From contig NZ_CP114786.1 of the NCBI RefSeq assembly GCF_027359675.1, forward strand, positions 3,880,501 to 3,944,500: DNA of 64,000 nucleotides, written 5' to 3'. Of the stretch, positions 1-8,604 are shown in pieces. The stretch's first letter is position 1, and the number at the start of each line of letters is the position of its first letter. Below the pieces are notes generated by a model. That model made no database searches. It was not told the origin of the DNA and worked only from the letters and a program-made list of their open reading frames with translations. The DNA comes from Roseibium sp. Sym1 (GTDB lineage Bacteria; Pseudomonadota; Alphaproteobacteria; Rhizobiales; Stappiaceae). The translations under genes were made by a program, and so were the position numbers.

Positions 1-1
1 A

Positions 2-166
2 CGGGCCAATGTTGCCGATGCCCTGATCGATGCCGGCTACCAGGTGGTGGTCGATGCCTCCGTCGAGGACTGGGGCGACAAGCCGCGCGACGCGGCGGTG
101 CCCCTTGCCCCCGGCGCGAGCGCGGGCGGCTCGGGTTTTGTCCGCACGCTTTCGGTAAAGATGTAG
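2..166 (+). CDS. C-terminal end of a protein, possibly DUF2271 family (cut by window edge)
   Basis: Only the last 54 residues are present, open from base 2 to the TAG at 164-166. The visible end contains VADALIDAGYQVVVDASVED followed by a Pro/Ala/Gly stretch and the terminus GFVRTLSVKM. A beta-strand-rich tail of this kind, immediately before a PepSY/flavodoxin reductase and an ApbE gene, fits the DUF2271 periplasmic proteins that often share operons with these two, but the fragment is too short to prove it. The next gene starts 15 bases downstream, so this is probably the upstream member of the same operon. The assignment to DUF2271 is inference from context; that it is coding is supported by the uninterrupted frame, third-position GC bias and tight spacing. 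Confidence 0.55.
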   Translation, partial: RANVADALIDAGYQVVVDASVEDWGDKPRDAAVPLAPGASAGGSGFVRTLSVKM

Positions 167-181
167 GATCGGAGCACTGCG

Positions 182-2383
182 ATGCTGAGATCCCTGCACT
201 CCTGGCCCACCCTTGTTGCGGGTGTCCTGGTCACGGTCATGGCCGTCACCGGCAGTGTCCTGTCACTGGAACCCGTGCTCACCCGCCTGACATCGCCGGC
301 ATCAGGCGCTGCGCCGACGCAGACCGTGGCTGGACTTGTCTCCGGCGTGGCCGCGCATTTTGCCGAACCGCAGCGGATCGTGCAGAAGGCGGACGGTGCG
401 GTCGTGGTCTATCATGCCGGCGGAACCGGGATCTCTGCCGATCTGGTTGACCCGCAAACCGGCGCCAGTCTCGGACCCTACGCGCCTTCGCCGTTCTTCC
501 TGACAGTGACGGAGCTGCATCGCTCGTTTCTTGCCGGCGAGACGGGCCGGTTGGCGAGTGGAACCGGAGCTGCCGTGATGCTCCTGCTTGCTGCCGGTGG
601 TGTGTTGCTGCTGGCCAGGCGCTGCGGCGGCTGGCATCGCCTCTTGACGGCGCCGCAGGGAAGCCTTGCGCAGCGCCTTCATGTGCATGCGGGACGGCTC
701 GCGATTGCCGGGATCGGCCTTCTCGCCGTTTCCGGCGTCTACATGTCGCTGACCACTTTCGGCGTGATCGGGGCATCGCAGGAAGACGGTTTCTTCGCCT
801 TCCCTCAGTCCTCCGGCGGTCCGGCCATGGTCGTGGGCGACATGCCGGCCTTGCAAGACCTTCCGGTGACCGGCCTGCGGGAGCTGACCTTTCCGGCGCA
901 AGGCGACCCCCTTGACGTCTTTTCCCTGACAATTGCCGACGGATCGGGCTGGATCGATCAGGGCACGGGCAGGTCCATGGACTTTACCGCAAACACGCTC
1001 GCGCAAGATCTCTATCAACTGGCTTTCACGCTGCACGCGGGCCAGGGATCCTGGGCGTATGCGCTGTTTCTCGGCCTGTCCGGGCTCGCCGTGCCGGTCC
1101 TCTTCGTTTCCGGCCTGGCCTCCTGGACCGTGCGCGTGCGAGGAGGCACCCGGATCGCCGGCAATGATCCGGCCGGACACGCCGATACCGTGATCCTCGT
1201 CGGCAGCGAAGGCAATTCCACCTGGGGCTTTGCGAGAAGCCTTCACGCTTCGCTGAAAGCCGAGGGGCTGTGCGTCCATACAGCTGCCATGAACGATCTT
1301 GCCAGGAACTATCCGAAAGCCAGGTGGCTGATCGTGCTGGCGGCGACCTATGGCGACGGCGACGCACCGGTTTCCGCGACCGGGTTCCAGTCCCGGTTGG
1401 CGAATTTCGAAGCCGGGCCGGCGCTTGGCTTCTCTGTCGTCGGCTTCGGCGACCGCGGTTTTGCCGCCTATTGCGCCTACGCAGGGCAGGTGGAGCGGGA
1501 CCTGAAGGCGAGGGGACTGCGCCCGCTTCTGGAGATGGCAACCGTCGACCGGCAATCCGCACAGGATTTTGCCGCGTGGAGCCGTGCCTTCGGCGCGGTG
1601 GCCGGCATCGACCTGGAGGTTGAGCACAGGACGGAACTGCCCGAGCTGACAACCTGGGAATGCCTCGGCCGCAAGGACTACGGACAGGCGTACCAGACGC
1701 CAAAAAGCGTTCTGCGCTTCCGTCCCGCCGCAGGCGGCCGGGGGCAGCGGAAAATTCCGGAATACAAGGCAGGCGATCTGATCGGCATTCTGCCGAAGGG
1801 CTCGGACGTGCCGCGCTTTTATTCGCTTGCCTCCGGTTCACCCGACGGCTTTCTGGAAATCGCCGTCAGCAAACAGCCGGGGGGGCTCTGTTCCGGCCAA
1901 TTGTGCAACCTCGAGCCCGGTGACCGGATCTCCGGTTTCATCAGGCCGAACCCGCGTTTCCACCTTCCGCGCGGCAAGGCTCCCGTGATCCTGGTCGGCG
2001 CCGGTACCGGCGTGGCACCCCTGGTCGGCATGGCGCGCGGCAACCGCCCGTCGAGACCGGTCTATCTGTTTGCGGGCAACCGCGATCCGGACAGCGACCT
2101 TCTGTACCGGGACGAAATCGCGGAATTGGTCAGGACCGGCAGGCTGCACAAGGCCCGGTTCAGCTTTTCCCGGGTGCCGGGCGGCGCCTATGTGCAGGAG
2201 TGTGTGCGCGCGGATGCCGGGGAGCTTCGGCGGGCCGTTCTGAGCGGCGCACGTGTCATGATTTGCGGCGGCAGGGACATGGCCGAGGGTGTTCGCGATG
2301 CCTTTGGCGAGGTGCTTGCGCCGCTGGGCCTTTCCGTCAACGCGTTGCGGGCCGAGGGCCGCTATCTGGAGGACGTCTTCTGA
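182..2383 (+). CDS. PepSY-type membrane flavoprotein with flavodoxin and ferredoxin-reductase domains
   Basis: A 733-residue fusion. The N-terminal third has hydrophobic segments near residues 10-30, 125-145, 170-190 and 295-318 and follows the plan of PepSY-associated membrane proteins. A flavodoxin-like domain follows (about 340-480, starting VILVGSEGNSTWGFA, with AATYGDGDAP as FMN loop). The last part is a CysJ-like FAD/NAD(P) reductase: RFYSLAS (FAD), GVCSG-like GGLCSGQLCNL, VGAGTGVAP (NAD(P) pyrophosphate loop) and MICGGRDMAEGV near the end. Such proteins pass electrons from cytoplasmic NAD(P)H across the inner membrane; in related loci they support periplasmic flavoproteins or iron-siderophore reduction. 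Its stop codon overlaps the start of the apbE gene (ATGA), so translation is coupled, which supports a role in periplasmic flavinylation. The exact electron acceptor is not visible. Confidence 0.85.
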   Translation: MLRSLHSWPTLVAGVLVTVMAVTGSVLSLEPVLTRLTSPASGAAPTQTVAGLVSGVAAHFAEPQRIVQKADGAVVVYHAGGTGISADLVDPQTGASLGPYAPSPFFLTVTELHRSFLAGETGRLASGTGAAVMLLLAAGGVLLLARRCGGWHRLLTAPQGSLAQRLHVHAGRLAIAGIGLLAVSGVYMSLTTFGVIGASQEDGFFAFPQSSGGPAMVVGDMPALQDLPVTGLRELTFPAQGDPLDVFSLTIADGSGWIDQGTGRSMDFTANTLAQDLYQLAFTLHAGQGSWAYALFLGLSGLAVPVLFVSGLASWTVRVRGGTRIAGNDPAGHADTVILVGSEGNSTWGFARSLHASLKAEGLCVHTAAMNDLARNYPKARWLIVLAATYGDGDAPVSATGFQSRLANFEAGPALGFSVVGFGDRGFAAYCAYAGQVERDLKARGLRPLLEMATVDRQSAQDFAAWSRAFGAVAGIDLEVEHRTELPELTTWECLGRKDYGQAYQTPKSVLRFRPAAGGRGQRKIPEYKAGDLIGILPKGSDVPRFYSLASGSPDGFLEIAVSKQPGGLCSGQLCNLEPGDRISGFIRPNPRFHLPRGKAPVILVGAGTGVAPLVGMARGNRPSRPVYLFAGNRDPDSDLLYRDEIAELVRTGRLHKARFSFSRVPGGAYVQECVRADAGELRRAVLSGARVMICGGRDMAEGVRDAFGEVLAPLGLSVNALRAEGRYLEDVF

Positions 2384-3375
2384 TGCATATCGAACTTGCA
2401 GCCGCCACACCGGTCTCGACCAGTTTGCCGGACCGGCATGTCGTGAACGGGGCGACGATGGGAACGCGCTACGGCGTGGTGTTCTATTCGGATCTTCCGG
2501 TTGAACAGGCGGCGCTTCGGGCAGACCTGCAGGCCGCCGTCGACCGGGTGGATCTGCAAATGTCGCCGTGGCAACGGGATTCGATCCTGTGCCGGTTCAA
2601 CCGGGAACCGCCCGGCACCTGGGTCGACCTGCCGGACGAAACCTATGAGGTGGTTCACGCCGCACTCAGGATCTGCGTGGAAAGCGACGGTGCCTTCGAT
2701 CCGTTTGTCGGCGAGCTGGTGGCCGCCTGGGGCTTCGGCCCCGACCGGCAAACCGTCGACACGGCGATGGCCGCCCGCCTGAAGGAGACCTGGCAGCACC
2801 AAAGGCGCGAGGTTGAACTGGACCGGAACGGCAGGCGCCTCAGGCGTTTGTCCGAAGGCCAGCTCGACCTGTGCGGCATCGCAAAGGGTTACGGCGCCGA
2901 TTGCCTGAGCCGGGTGATGTCCCGCTGGGGGCTATGCGACCACCTGGTCTCCATTGATGGCGAGCTGCGCGCCTCGGGTTGCAAGCCCGGTGGTGCGCCG
3001 TGGTCCGTGGCGCTGGAGCGCCCGGAGAGGGACGTTCGAAGCGAAGCCTTCACGCTTGCACTCGCCAGCGCGGGGGTGGCGACCTCGGGCAATTACCGGA
3101 AGGTCCGCAACGCTTCGGGAACGATGGTGTCGCACACCATGCATCCGCAGCACGGCGTGCCGGTGGACAACGGACTTCTGTCGGTGTCCGTTCTGTCCGG
3201 GAGCTGCATGGAAGCGGATGCCTGGGCAACCGCGCTGATGGTCATGGGACCGGATCAGGGGCTGGCCAAGGCAAGGGATTGCGGTCTTGACGCCATTTTT
3301 CTGAACCGCAAGCCGTCGGGCGGGATCGCGATGTCTGCCTCTCGGCCGGAGCTCCTGCCCGAAAGCATGCGGTGA
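2383..3375 (+). CDS. apbE: FAD:protein FMN transferase (ApbE family)
   Basis: 330 residues from the ATG that overlaps the upstream stop codon; longer upstream extension in the same frame is not used because it lies inside the preceding gene. ApbE enzymes attach FMN from FAD to a Thr/Ser of partner proteins in the periplasm, using Mg2+. Family marks visible: ATMGTRYGVVFYS near the N-terminus, DSILCRFNRE, DLCGIAKGYGADCL, VSIDGELRASG, the HTMHPQHGVP segment, and CMEADAWATALMVMG which carries the ADAxATAL metal/FAD signature. No obvious Sec signal or lipobox is seen at this start, unlike many ApbE proteins, so it may act in the cytoplasm or the start may be misjudged. Coupling to the membrane reductase suggests that both serve the same flavinylated partner. 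Confidence 0.88.
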   Translation: MHIELAAATPVSTSLPDRHVVNGATMGTRYGVVFYSDLPVEQAALRADLQAAVDRVDLQMSPWQRDSILCRFNREPPGTWVDLPDETYEVVHAALRICVESDGAFDPFVGELVAAWGFGPDRQTVDTAMAARLKETWQHQRREVELDRNGRRLRRLSEGQLDLCGIAKGYGADCLSRVMSRWGLCDHLVSIDGELRASGCKPGGAPWSVALERPERDVRSEAFTLALASAGVATSGNYRKVRNASGTMVSHTMHPQHGVPVDNGLLSVSVLSGSCMEADAWATALMVMGPDQGLAKARDCGLDAIFLNRKPSGGIAMSASRPELLPESMR

Positions 3376-3399
3376 CGCTGGCGCCGGGGAAGAGTCTCG

Positions 3400-4677
3400 T
3401 CAGCCCGAGACCTCGTCCTTGGCCGGCCGCCTGAGATCCTGCTTTCGCGCAGCCGCATCCAGTCCCCTGATCTCGGAAGAGGCGGCGATATCGCCCGATG
3501 TCGCGAAGCGCTCATGGTTCTGCGCCACCTTGCCGAGGTCATAAAGGTAGTTGACCATCATGCCGGCCGACTGGACCCTGCCTTTTTCGGACGTGTCGGC
3601 CTCGGCATGGACCGCGTGCACCTGGGCGCCGTTGCCCAGATGGAAACGCGCCACCGGATCCAGCGGCTGGCCGTCCGAACGCTTGGCAGACACGAGGTAA
3701 TGGGCCGCGAGCTGGCGCAGCCGCTTCTCGTCGGCCTCGGCAAAGGCAATATCCTCGGCAACCAGCCACTTGGTCAGACCCGGGATCGGTGACAGGGTGA
3801 CGAAGGTCTTCAGGCCCGGCAATTCCCTGGAAAGGTCCGCGGCAACCTGCTTGATCAGGGAATTGCCGAAGGAAATACCCGCCAGGCCTTCCTGGCAGTT
3901 CGAGATCGAATAGAACACCGCGGTCCTGGCCTTCTCCGCGGTGATCGGCTCCCGGTCCTCGGCCAGGAGGGCCTGGATCGAGCCGGGGACCTCGGCTGTC
4001 AGGGCCACCTCGACGAAGATCAGCGGCTCGTCCGGCATGGATGGGTGGAAGAAGGCAAAGCAGCGGCGGTCGCCCGGCACCAACCGGCGGCGCAGGTCGT
4101 CCCAGCTGGCGATCTCGTGAACCGCCTCGTAGGCAATGATCTTCTCCAGGATGTGGGCCGGGCTTTCCCAACTGATCGGCCGCAGCACGAGAAAGCCGCG
4201 GTTGAACCAGGACAGGAACAGGTGACGGAAGTCCTGGTCGAGCGCCTGCAACGCATTGTCGCCGGCGCCGAGCCTCAAGAGGTCGGCGCGCATGCGCACC
4301 AGCATTTCGGTCGCGCCCGGGATCTGGTTGAGCCGCCGGATCAGCTCCTGCCGGTCCGGTTCGACCGCTGCCATGAAGGCGCGGTAGGACTGCTTGCTCG
4401 GATCGGCCTCATAGGCCGCCAGCGTCGCGCGGACCTTGTCCGGGTCGATGTTCATGCCGCCGGCCAGATGCCGGAAGAAGGCCAGTTTGCCGTCGTCGTC
4501 CATCTCCTGGTAGCGCTGCAGGATGCTGGTGGCGACCGACAGGCCGGTGATTTCGCCGGCCGCGCTCACCAAGGCACTGATCAGGTCCTCCATCGGCCGG
4601 GTGTCTTGCCGGCCCGGGGAAAAGGTGAGGGGGCGGCGCTCGAAGATGGTCGACAGCAGATCACCGAAAATGGACAT
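3400..4677 (-). CDS. Malonyl-CoA decarboxylase
   Basis: 425 residues when started at the ATG reading MSIFGDLLSTIFERRP, which has a GGAGAG ribosome site six bases or so upstream; an open extension further upstream lacks such a site. The protein converts malonyl-CoA to acetyl-CoA and CO2. Family marks: the helical N-terminal domain (about 1-170), then the catalytic domain with CFAFFHPSMPDEPLIFVEVA, FYSISNCQEGLAGISFGN, TFVTLSPIPG and, near the end, RFHLGNGAQV followed by SAGMMVNYLYDL. The catalytic Ser/His of the acetyltransferase-like fold lie in these last motifs. It is convergent with apbE and stands alone. No malonyl-CoA synthetase (matB) or malonate carrier lies next to it; the acyl-CoA ligase at 35.8 kb is a long-chain type. 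Confident at family level. Confidence 0.92.
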   Translation of the reverse strand: MSIFGDLLSTIFERRPLTFSPGRQDTRPMEDLISALVSAAGEITGLSVATSILQRYQEMDDDGKLAFFRHLAGGMNIDPDKVRATLAAYEADPSKQSYRAFMAAVEPDRQELIRRLNQIPGATEMLVRMRADLLRLGAGDNALQALDQDFRHLFLSWFNRGFLVLRPISWESPAHILEKIIAYEAVHEIASWDDLRRRLVPGDRRCFAFFHPSMPDEPLIFVEVALTAEVPGSIQALLAEDREPITAEKARTAVFYSISNCQEGLAGISFGNSLIKQVAADLSRELPGLKTFVTLSPIPGLTKWLVAEDIAFAEADEKRLRQLAAHYLVSAKRSDGQPLDPVARFHLGNGAQVHAVHAEADTSEKGRVQSAGMMVNYLYDLGKVAQNHERFATSGDIAASSEIRGLDAAARKQDLRRPAKDEVSG

Positions 4678-4933
4678 GGAACTCTCCGGGACGGTCGTTG
4701 GACTTGCCTGAGTTTCTCCTGTGAACATAAGGGCTGAGAGTCGCTCCCCCAATTGTCCAAAGGAGGGAGAGGCCCCTCGGCGGCAGTGGCATTTCAAGCT
4801 GCCGGATTTTCTTCCCGCCTCGTTCAGACCGGCTTCGAGCAGCCGGAGGGAAACGAAATACTTAAAATTGTATCTTCTGCATAATTATGAAGTTATGGTT
4901 GTGGTTCTGACATTCTGACCTTGGGAGGCTGGG

Positions 4934-5455
4934 ATGAAGTCGCTTCTGAATCGGGATCAGTACAACCGGGCAACGTTGCCCCTCAAACACGCACTGAACA
5001 GGCTGAATCAGGCAGCGCGGGCAAAACCCAGCCTGGAAATCGTCGCGGAACCGGGTGCTGTGTTCCGGGACGACGGCAAGGTTGTTGTGAGAAACCCGCG
5101 CTACGACCCCTTGCTCAATCCGGGAACACAACAGCAGATCTCGAGCTACACAAATCAATGTGTACAGACCTATACCAGCGCTCGCGCGGGCGACTGGGCG
5201 GAGCAAATGCAGGACCACATCAGGTCCACATATTCGAGAGCAACGCCGACGGACGACGCAATCCGGATGGTTGACACCTGGCTGAGGAAGGCGATCGACC
5301 ACGGCTATCCGGTCTACGATGCCCAGATACGCGAGCTCCTGTGCAGCTTTATCCTTCACATGAGAACAGACGGATACGCAGACGAGGATACAACCGGCAC
5401 GCAAATGGGCGAATTCCGGGGAGAGTGGCGCGGCGGCGGTTTCGGTACGGTCTGA
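4934..5455 (+). CDS. Hypothetical protein, 173 residues
   Basis: Starts at ATG after a strong GGGAGG site (MKSLLNRDQYN) and ends just before the convergent MCP gene. No signal peptide or membrane segment is seen. The protein is hydrophilic, with helical middle parts (EQMQDHIRSTYSRA, AIRMVDTWLRKAIDHGY) and a glycine-rich end (GEWRGGGFGTV). I do not recognise a family. Third-position GC is like that of neighbours though slightly AT-richer, and the upstream 4840-4920 region is AT-rich, which fits its own promoter. The opposite-strand frame through this gene is a shadow. Confidence 0.7.
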   Translation: MKSLLNRDQYNRATLPLKHALNRLNQAARAKPSLEIVAEPGAVFRDDGKVVVRNPRYDPLLNPGTQQQISSYTNQCVQTYTSARAGDWAEQMQDHIRSTYSRATPTDDAIRMVDTWLRKAIDHGYPVYDAQIRELLCSFILHMRTDGYADEDTTGTQMGEFRGEWRGGGFGTV

Positions 5456-5472
5456 AGCATCGGGGGCGCCAC

Positions 5473-6807
5473 TCAGGCGGCCCGGCTTTCATCCTGCTGC
5501 TCGAGCGGTCCCTTTTTCAGCGAACGGAAGAAGGCGGCAACTGCGTCTGTGAGCTGACCGGCATTGGCGTTCATGGACTGCGCCGAGTCCAAAACGGTCT
5601 TCGACGCGGCCTGGGTGGTTGCAGCGTTTTCGGAAACGCCCCCGACTATGCCGGAAACCTTCTCCGTGCATTTGACCGTGTGGGCCACATTTTCCCGGAT
5701 GGCCTGCGTCGCCTCGGCCTGTTTGGCGGAAACCGTGGAGATCATGCCCGTGATTTCCTCGATCTCCGCGATGGTCCTGGACACGGTGTCGAAAGAGCGG
5801 GCGGTTTCCTGGCTGGCGCTGTCGACCTCTTCCAGGGACTGGGTGATTTCCTGGGTGGCCTTGGCGGTCTGCGTGGCCAGTTCCTTGACTTCGGCGGCAA
5901 CGACGGCAAAACCCTTGCCCATTTCACCGGCGCGGGCCGCCTCGATCGTGGCGTTGAGGGCCAGAAGGTTGGTCTGGTCGGCTATGGACGAGATCAGGCT
6001 GATGATTTCGCCGATGGCTTCCGCGGAGGTGCGCAAGGAGTTGGCCTTGTCCTGACCCTGGGCGACCTGGGCAACGGCGGCCCGGGCGATTTCCAGGGAG
6101 CGTTCGATCTGGCCGCTGATCTCCGCCGTCGTCTCACTGAGGTGATCGGCCGCCTCCGCAGCCGCGTTGACCTTGTCGGAGGTTTCGCATGCCGCGTCCG
6201 CAATGTCGGTGACAACCCGGGCGTTGGAAACCGCGCAGGTTTCCATGTCGCCGGCGGTTCCGGTCATGCTGCCGGCCGAAGTCATCAGGCTCTGCGCGAT
6301 CTGGCCGATCTGGCTTTCGAAGGAGTCCGTCGACTGGCGGAAGGCACCGACGCGGCCTTTGATCGTCTCGATGGCATCGTTCATGATGCCTGCGTTCTGG
6401 AGATAGCTGCCGTTGAGGCCGCCCGGCTGGATGCGGCGGTAATACTGGTTGTTCTGAATGGCCGTCATCGATGCGGCTGCCTCGCGCAGGAAGGCGTCCG
6501 TCCGGTCGATCATGTGGTTCATGGCGATCATCAGGTCACGGATTTCGCCCTGATGGACATAGTCCCTGGCCCTGGCCTCGAAGTCGCCCCAGCCGACACT
6601 GCTGCAAACCTCGGTGGCCGCGGTGAGCCCCTGTCTTGCGCGGTGCACGGCGATCAGGACAAAGATCGCACCGAGGACGGTGAGGGAACAAAGCAGTGAA
6701 GCGGCGAGTGTCCAGCCGGCGAGCCCGGCAAGACCCGCTCCCGCGCCCGCCAGACCGACCAGGGCCGCGCCCAGGGCAGCGTTATAGAGTGTGAATGAGC
6801 TCGTCAT
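5473..6807 (-). CDS. Methyl-accepting chemotaxis protein (second half of a split Aer-like receptor)
   Basis: 444 residues. Two hydrophobic segments at about residues 9-30 and 34-55 with almost no periplasmic loop, then a short linker ([24 protein letters not shown]-like) and the MCP signalling domain. The hairpin tip is textbook: [20 protein letters not shown] followed by [15 protein letters not shown], which binds CheA/CheW. There is no outside ligand domain, so the input must come from a cytoplasmic partner. Its ATG lies inside the upstream PAS gene (26-base overlap), and the pair matches the parts of Aer (PAS, membrane anchor, signalling domain) as two chains. It ends without a clear CheR-binding pentapeptide (tail EQQDESRAA). 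Function as an MCP is certain; energy or redox taxis is inference. Confidence 0.93.
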   Translation of the reverse strand: MTSSFTLYNAALGAALVGLAGAGAGLAGLAGWTLAASLLCSLTVLGAIFVLIAVHRARQGLTAATEVCSSVGWGDFEARARDYVHQGEIRDLMIAMNHMIDRTDAFLREAAASMTAIQNNQYYRRIQPGGLNGSYLQNAGIMNDAIETIKGRVGAFRQSTDSFESQIGQIAQSLMTSAGSMTGTAGDMETCAVSNARVVTDIADAACETSDKVNAAAEAADHLSETTAEISGQIERSLEIARAAVAQVAQGQDKANSLRTSAEAIGEIISLISSIADQTNLLALNATIEAARAGEMGKGFAVVAAEVKELATQTAKATQEITQSLEEVDSASQETARSFDTVSRTIAEIEEITGMISTVSAKQAEATQAIRENVAHTVKCTEKVSGIVGGVSENAATTQAASKTVLDSAQSMNANAGQLTDAVAAFFRSLKKGPLEQQDESRAA

Positions 6808-7309
6808 AACCCATGCCTTTTGACTGAAGGATCGATACCAGCTGGTCGTGGCCGGCCTGCATGCCCGTCTTGCGGTTGTCCGCCGTCTGCTCCGTCTTCA
6901 GAAGCTGGGCGTAGAGCGGGATGATCACGTCGTCGACGACCCGCCGGTTGGGAACACGGCGATTGGAGTGATAGCCGATGATCTTTCCTGTGCCGTCATA
7001 ACTCGGTGTCACATGGGCAAGGACCCAGTAATGGTCGCCGTTGGCGGACATGTTGATCACATAGGCGAAGATCTCGCCGCCTGCCTCGATCGTGTCCCAG
7101 AGCAGCTTGAACACGCAGCGCGGCATGTCCGGATGGCGGATGAGACTGTGCGGTGCGTTTTCCAGTTCCTTGCCGGTAAAACCGGCAATGTCACGGAAGA
7201 TATTGTTGGCGTAGGTGATGCGTCCACGCGTGTCGGTCTTCGAGACAATCAGGTCCCGTTCGGAGAAGAACCGCTCCACCCCCGTGGGGGCGACTTTGTA
7301 ATGTGTCAT
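6782..7309 (-). CDS. PAS-domain sensor protein, Aer N-terminal type
   Basis: 175 residues with one PAS domain (about 20-130). It resembles the N-terminal part of the redox/oxygen receptor Aer: [59 protein letters not shown] and the later [14 protein letters not shown]. The HPDMP segment and the Trp in [12 protein letters not shown] are typical of FAD-binding Aer-like PAS domains. A helical tail ([20 protein letters not shown]) may carry signal to the partner. There is no membrane segment. Its last 26 bases overlap the start of the MCP gene, so the two are translated together and probably form one receptor. FAD binding and the physiological cue are inference from the family. Confidence 0.88.
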   Translation of the reverse strand: MTHYKVAPTGVERFFSERDLIVSKTDTRGRITYANNIFRDIAGFTGKELENAPHSLIRHPDMPRCVFKLLWDTIEAGGEIFAYVINMSANGDHYWVLAHVTPSYDGTGKIIGYHSNRRVPNRRVVDDVIIPLYAQLLKTEQTADNRKTGMQAGHDQLVSILQSKGMGYDELIHTL

Positions 7310-7647
7310 CCTGCTGGTGCCCGCTCGGAATCGGTATCGTGGGCAGAAGCTAACCGCCTGAACTTAATTATCCATAAAGCATGTAAAGATACTTATACTC
7401 TAATGCTCTGACATATAAGCATTTTTACTGATTTTTGACGCGCGTTTCCAAAATGCTGACGGATCTGCCGCATTTCAGCCCGTGCCGGTGCCGCTTTAGT
7501 GTCTCGCGGTGACGGGATCCGAGAAACTGCGGACTTTGCAGTCCGGGACCTGTGGCTGTATAGAGGGCGCCAATTGACCGGATCATGATCACGACGCGTC
7601 CGTGCGCCTGGTCACAGCCGGTTGTTTGCCCGGAAAAGAAAAGCCAG
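7310..7647. other. Intergenic region, divergent promoters likely
   Basis: 338 bases between the PAS gene (leftward) and trhO (rightward). Bases 7360-7440 are clearly AT-richer than the surroundings and may hold promoter elements for both directions. No open reading frame, hairpin terminator or repeat that I can support is seen. The in-frame upstream extension of trhO (from 7585) falls here but lacks a convincing ribosome site. Confidence 0.4.
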
Positions 7648-8475
7648 ATGAACGAATTTCTCGTTGCCGCCCTCTATCTGTTCACGCCGCTCGATGACTT
7701 CGACGCGCTGCGCGATCCGCTCAAGGCCTATTGTGAGGCGCGCGATGTAAGGGGCAGCCTGCTGCTGGCCTCGGAGGGCATCAACGGCACCATCTGCGGC
7801 CCGGAAGCGGGCGTGCGCGAGGTTCTGGCGCATTTGCGCAGCGATCCGCGGCTGAAAGACCTGACACACAAGGAGGCCTGGACCCACCGCCATGTGTTCA
7901 AGCGCATGAAGGTCCGCCTTAAGCAGGAAATCGTACGGCTCGCCGTCGACGGTATCGATCCGAACGAGATTGTCGGCGAATATGTCAAGCCGGAGGACTG
8001 GAACGCCCTGATCGCCGATCCGGATGTCGTCGTGATCGACACGCGCAACGATTATGAATTCGCCTTCGGCACGTTCGAGCGGGCACTGAACCCCGAGACC
8101 CAGTCCTTCCGGGAATTCCCGGACTGGGTCGAAGGCCAGGAGACCCTGAAGACGAAGCCCAAGGTGGCGATGTTCTGCACCGGCGGCATCCGCTGCGAGA
8201 AGGCCACGGCCTGGATGCTGAAACAGGGCTTTAAGGATGTCTATCACCTGGAGGGCGGCATCCTGAACTACCTGGAAAAGGTGCCGGAAGGCGAGAGCCT
8301 GTGGAAGGGCGAGTGTTTCGTCTTCGACGACCGTGTGTCCGTCGACCATCAGTTGCAGCCGCGCTGGGGCGCCTGGATCCCGGAAGAGGCCCGCCACATC
8401 ATCAACGAGGACACGGATTACGAGACAGGTGCACGGGCCGATGACGATGTCGAGGCACCGTCGAGGGCCGGTTGA
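7648..8475 (+). CDS. trhO: tRNA uridine(34) hydroxylase, rhodanese-like
   Basis: 275 residues from the ATG reading MNEFLVAALYLFTPL. The YceA/TrhO family makes 5-hydroxyuridine at the wobble position of certain tRNAs using molecular oxygen. Layout: N-terminal acylphosphatase-like domain (about 1-95, with ASEGINGTICG), then a rhodanese domain (about 115-220). The essential cysteine is in MFCTGGIRCEKATAWML, and VIDTRNDYEFAFGTF gives the conserved Asp/Arg start of the rhodanese fold. The C-terminal part is short and lacks the extended cysteine-rich tail of some homologues. An alternative start 63 bases upstream exists but has no better ribosome site. It appears to be transcribed alone. Confidence 0.92.
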   Translation: MNEFLVAALYLFTPLDDFDALRDPLKAYCEARDVRGSLLLASEGINGTICGPEAGVREVLAHLRSDPRLKDLTHKEAWTHRHVFKRMKVRLKQEIVRLAVDGIDPNEIVGEYVKPEDWNALIADPDVVVIDTRNDYEFAFGTFERALNPETQSFREFPDWVEGQETLKTKPKVAMFCTGGIRCEKATAWMLKQGFKDVYHLEGGILNYLEKVPEGESLWKGECFVFDDRVSVDHQLQPRWGAWIPEEARHIINEDTDYETGARADDDVEAPSRAG

Positions 8476-8503
8476 TCCCGCACGCGTCCCGATCCGGCAC
8501 GGC

Positions 8504-8523
8504 AATCGTTAACGATTGTTAAC
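8504..8523. promoter_or_regulatory. Perfect 14-bp palindrome with a further TTAAC repeat
   Basis: AATCGTTAACGATT (8504-8517) is a perfect palindrome and is followed by GTTAAC, giving two TTAA words six bases apart. It sits 80 bases upstream of the VLVQPA-repeat gene. The spacing is one base short of the CtrA box (TTAA-N7-TTAA), so CtrA control is only a weak possibility. Seen in the sequence; regulator unknown. Confidence 0.3.
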
Positions 8524-8604
8524 TTTTTCCCTTTAACCCCCTGGAGAACTTTCCTAAGGTCAGGAGTGCAGTGCATTTTTCTGCGCCAGACTGGGGGAAA
8601 GTCG

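Noticed and set aside
302..1627. Long minus-strand frame (441 codons) opposite the flavodoxin-reductase gene
   Set aside because: High-GC shadow: composition is Arg/Gly/His-rich without domain marks, while the plus strand carries clear flavodoxin and reductase motifs.
5341..6699. 452-codon plus-strand frame opposite the MCP gene
   Set aside because: Low-complexity Gly/Arg/Asp translation and overlaps a textbook MCP on the other strand.
8508..8523. CtrA box
   Set aside because: The two TTAA words are six, not seven, bases apart; kept only as a palindrome of unknown regulator.
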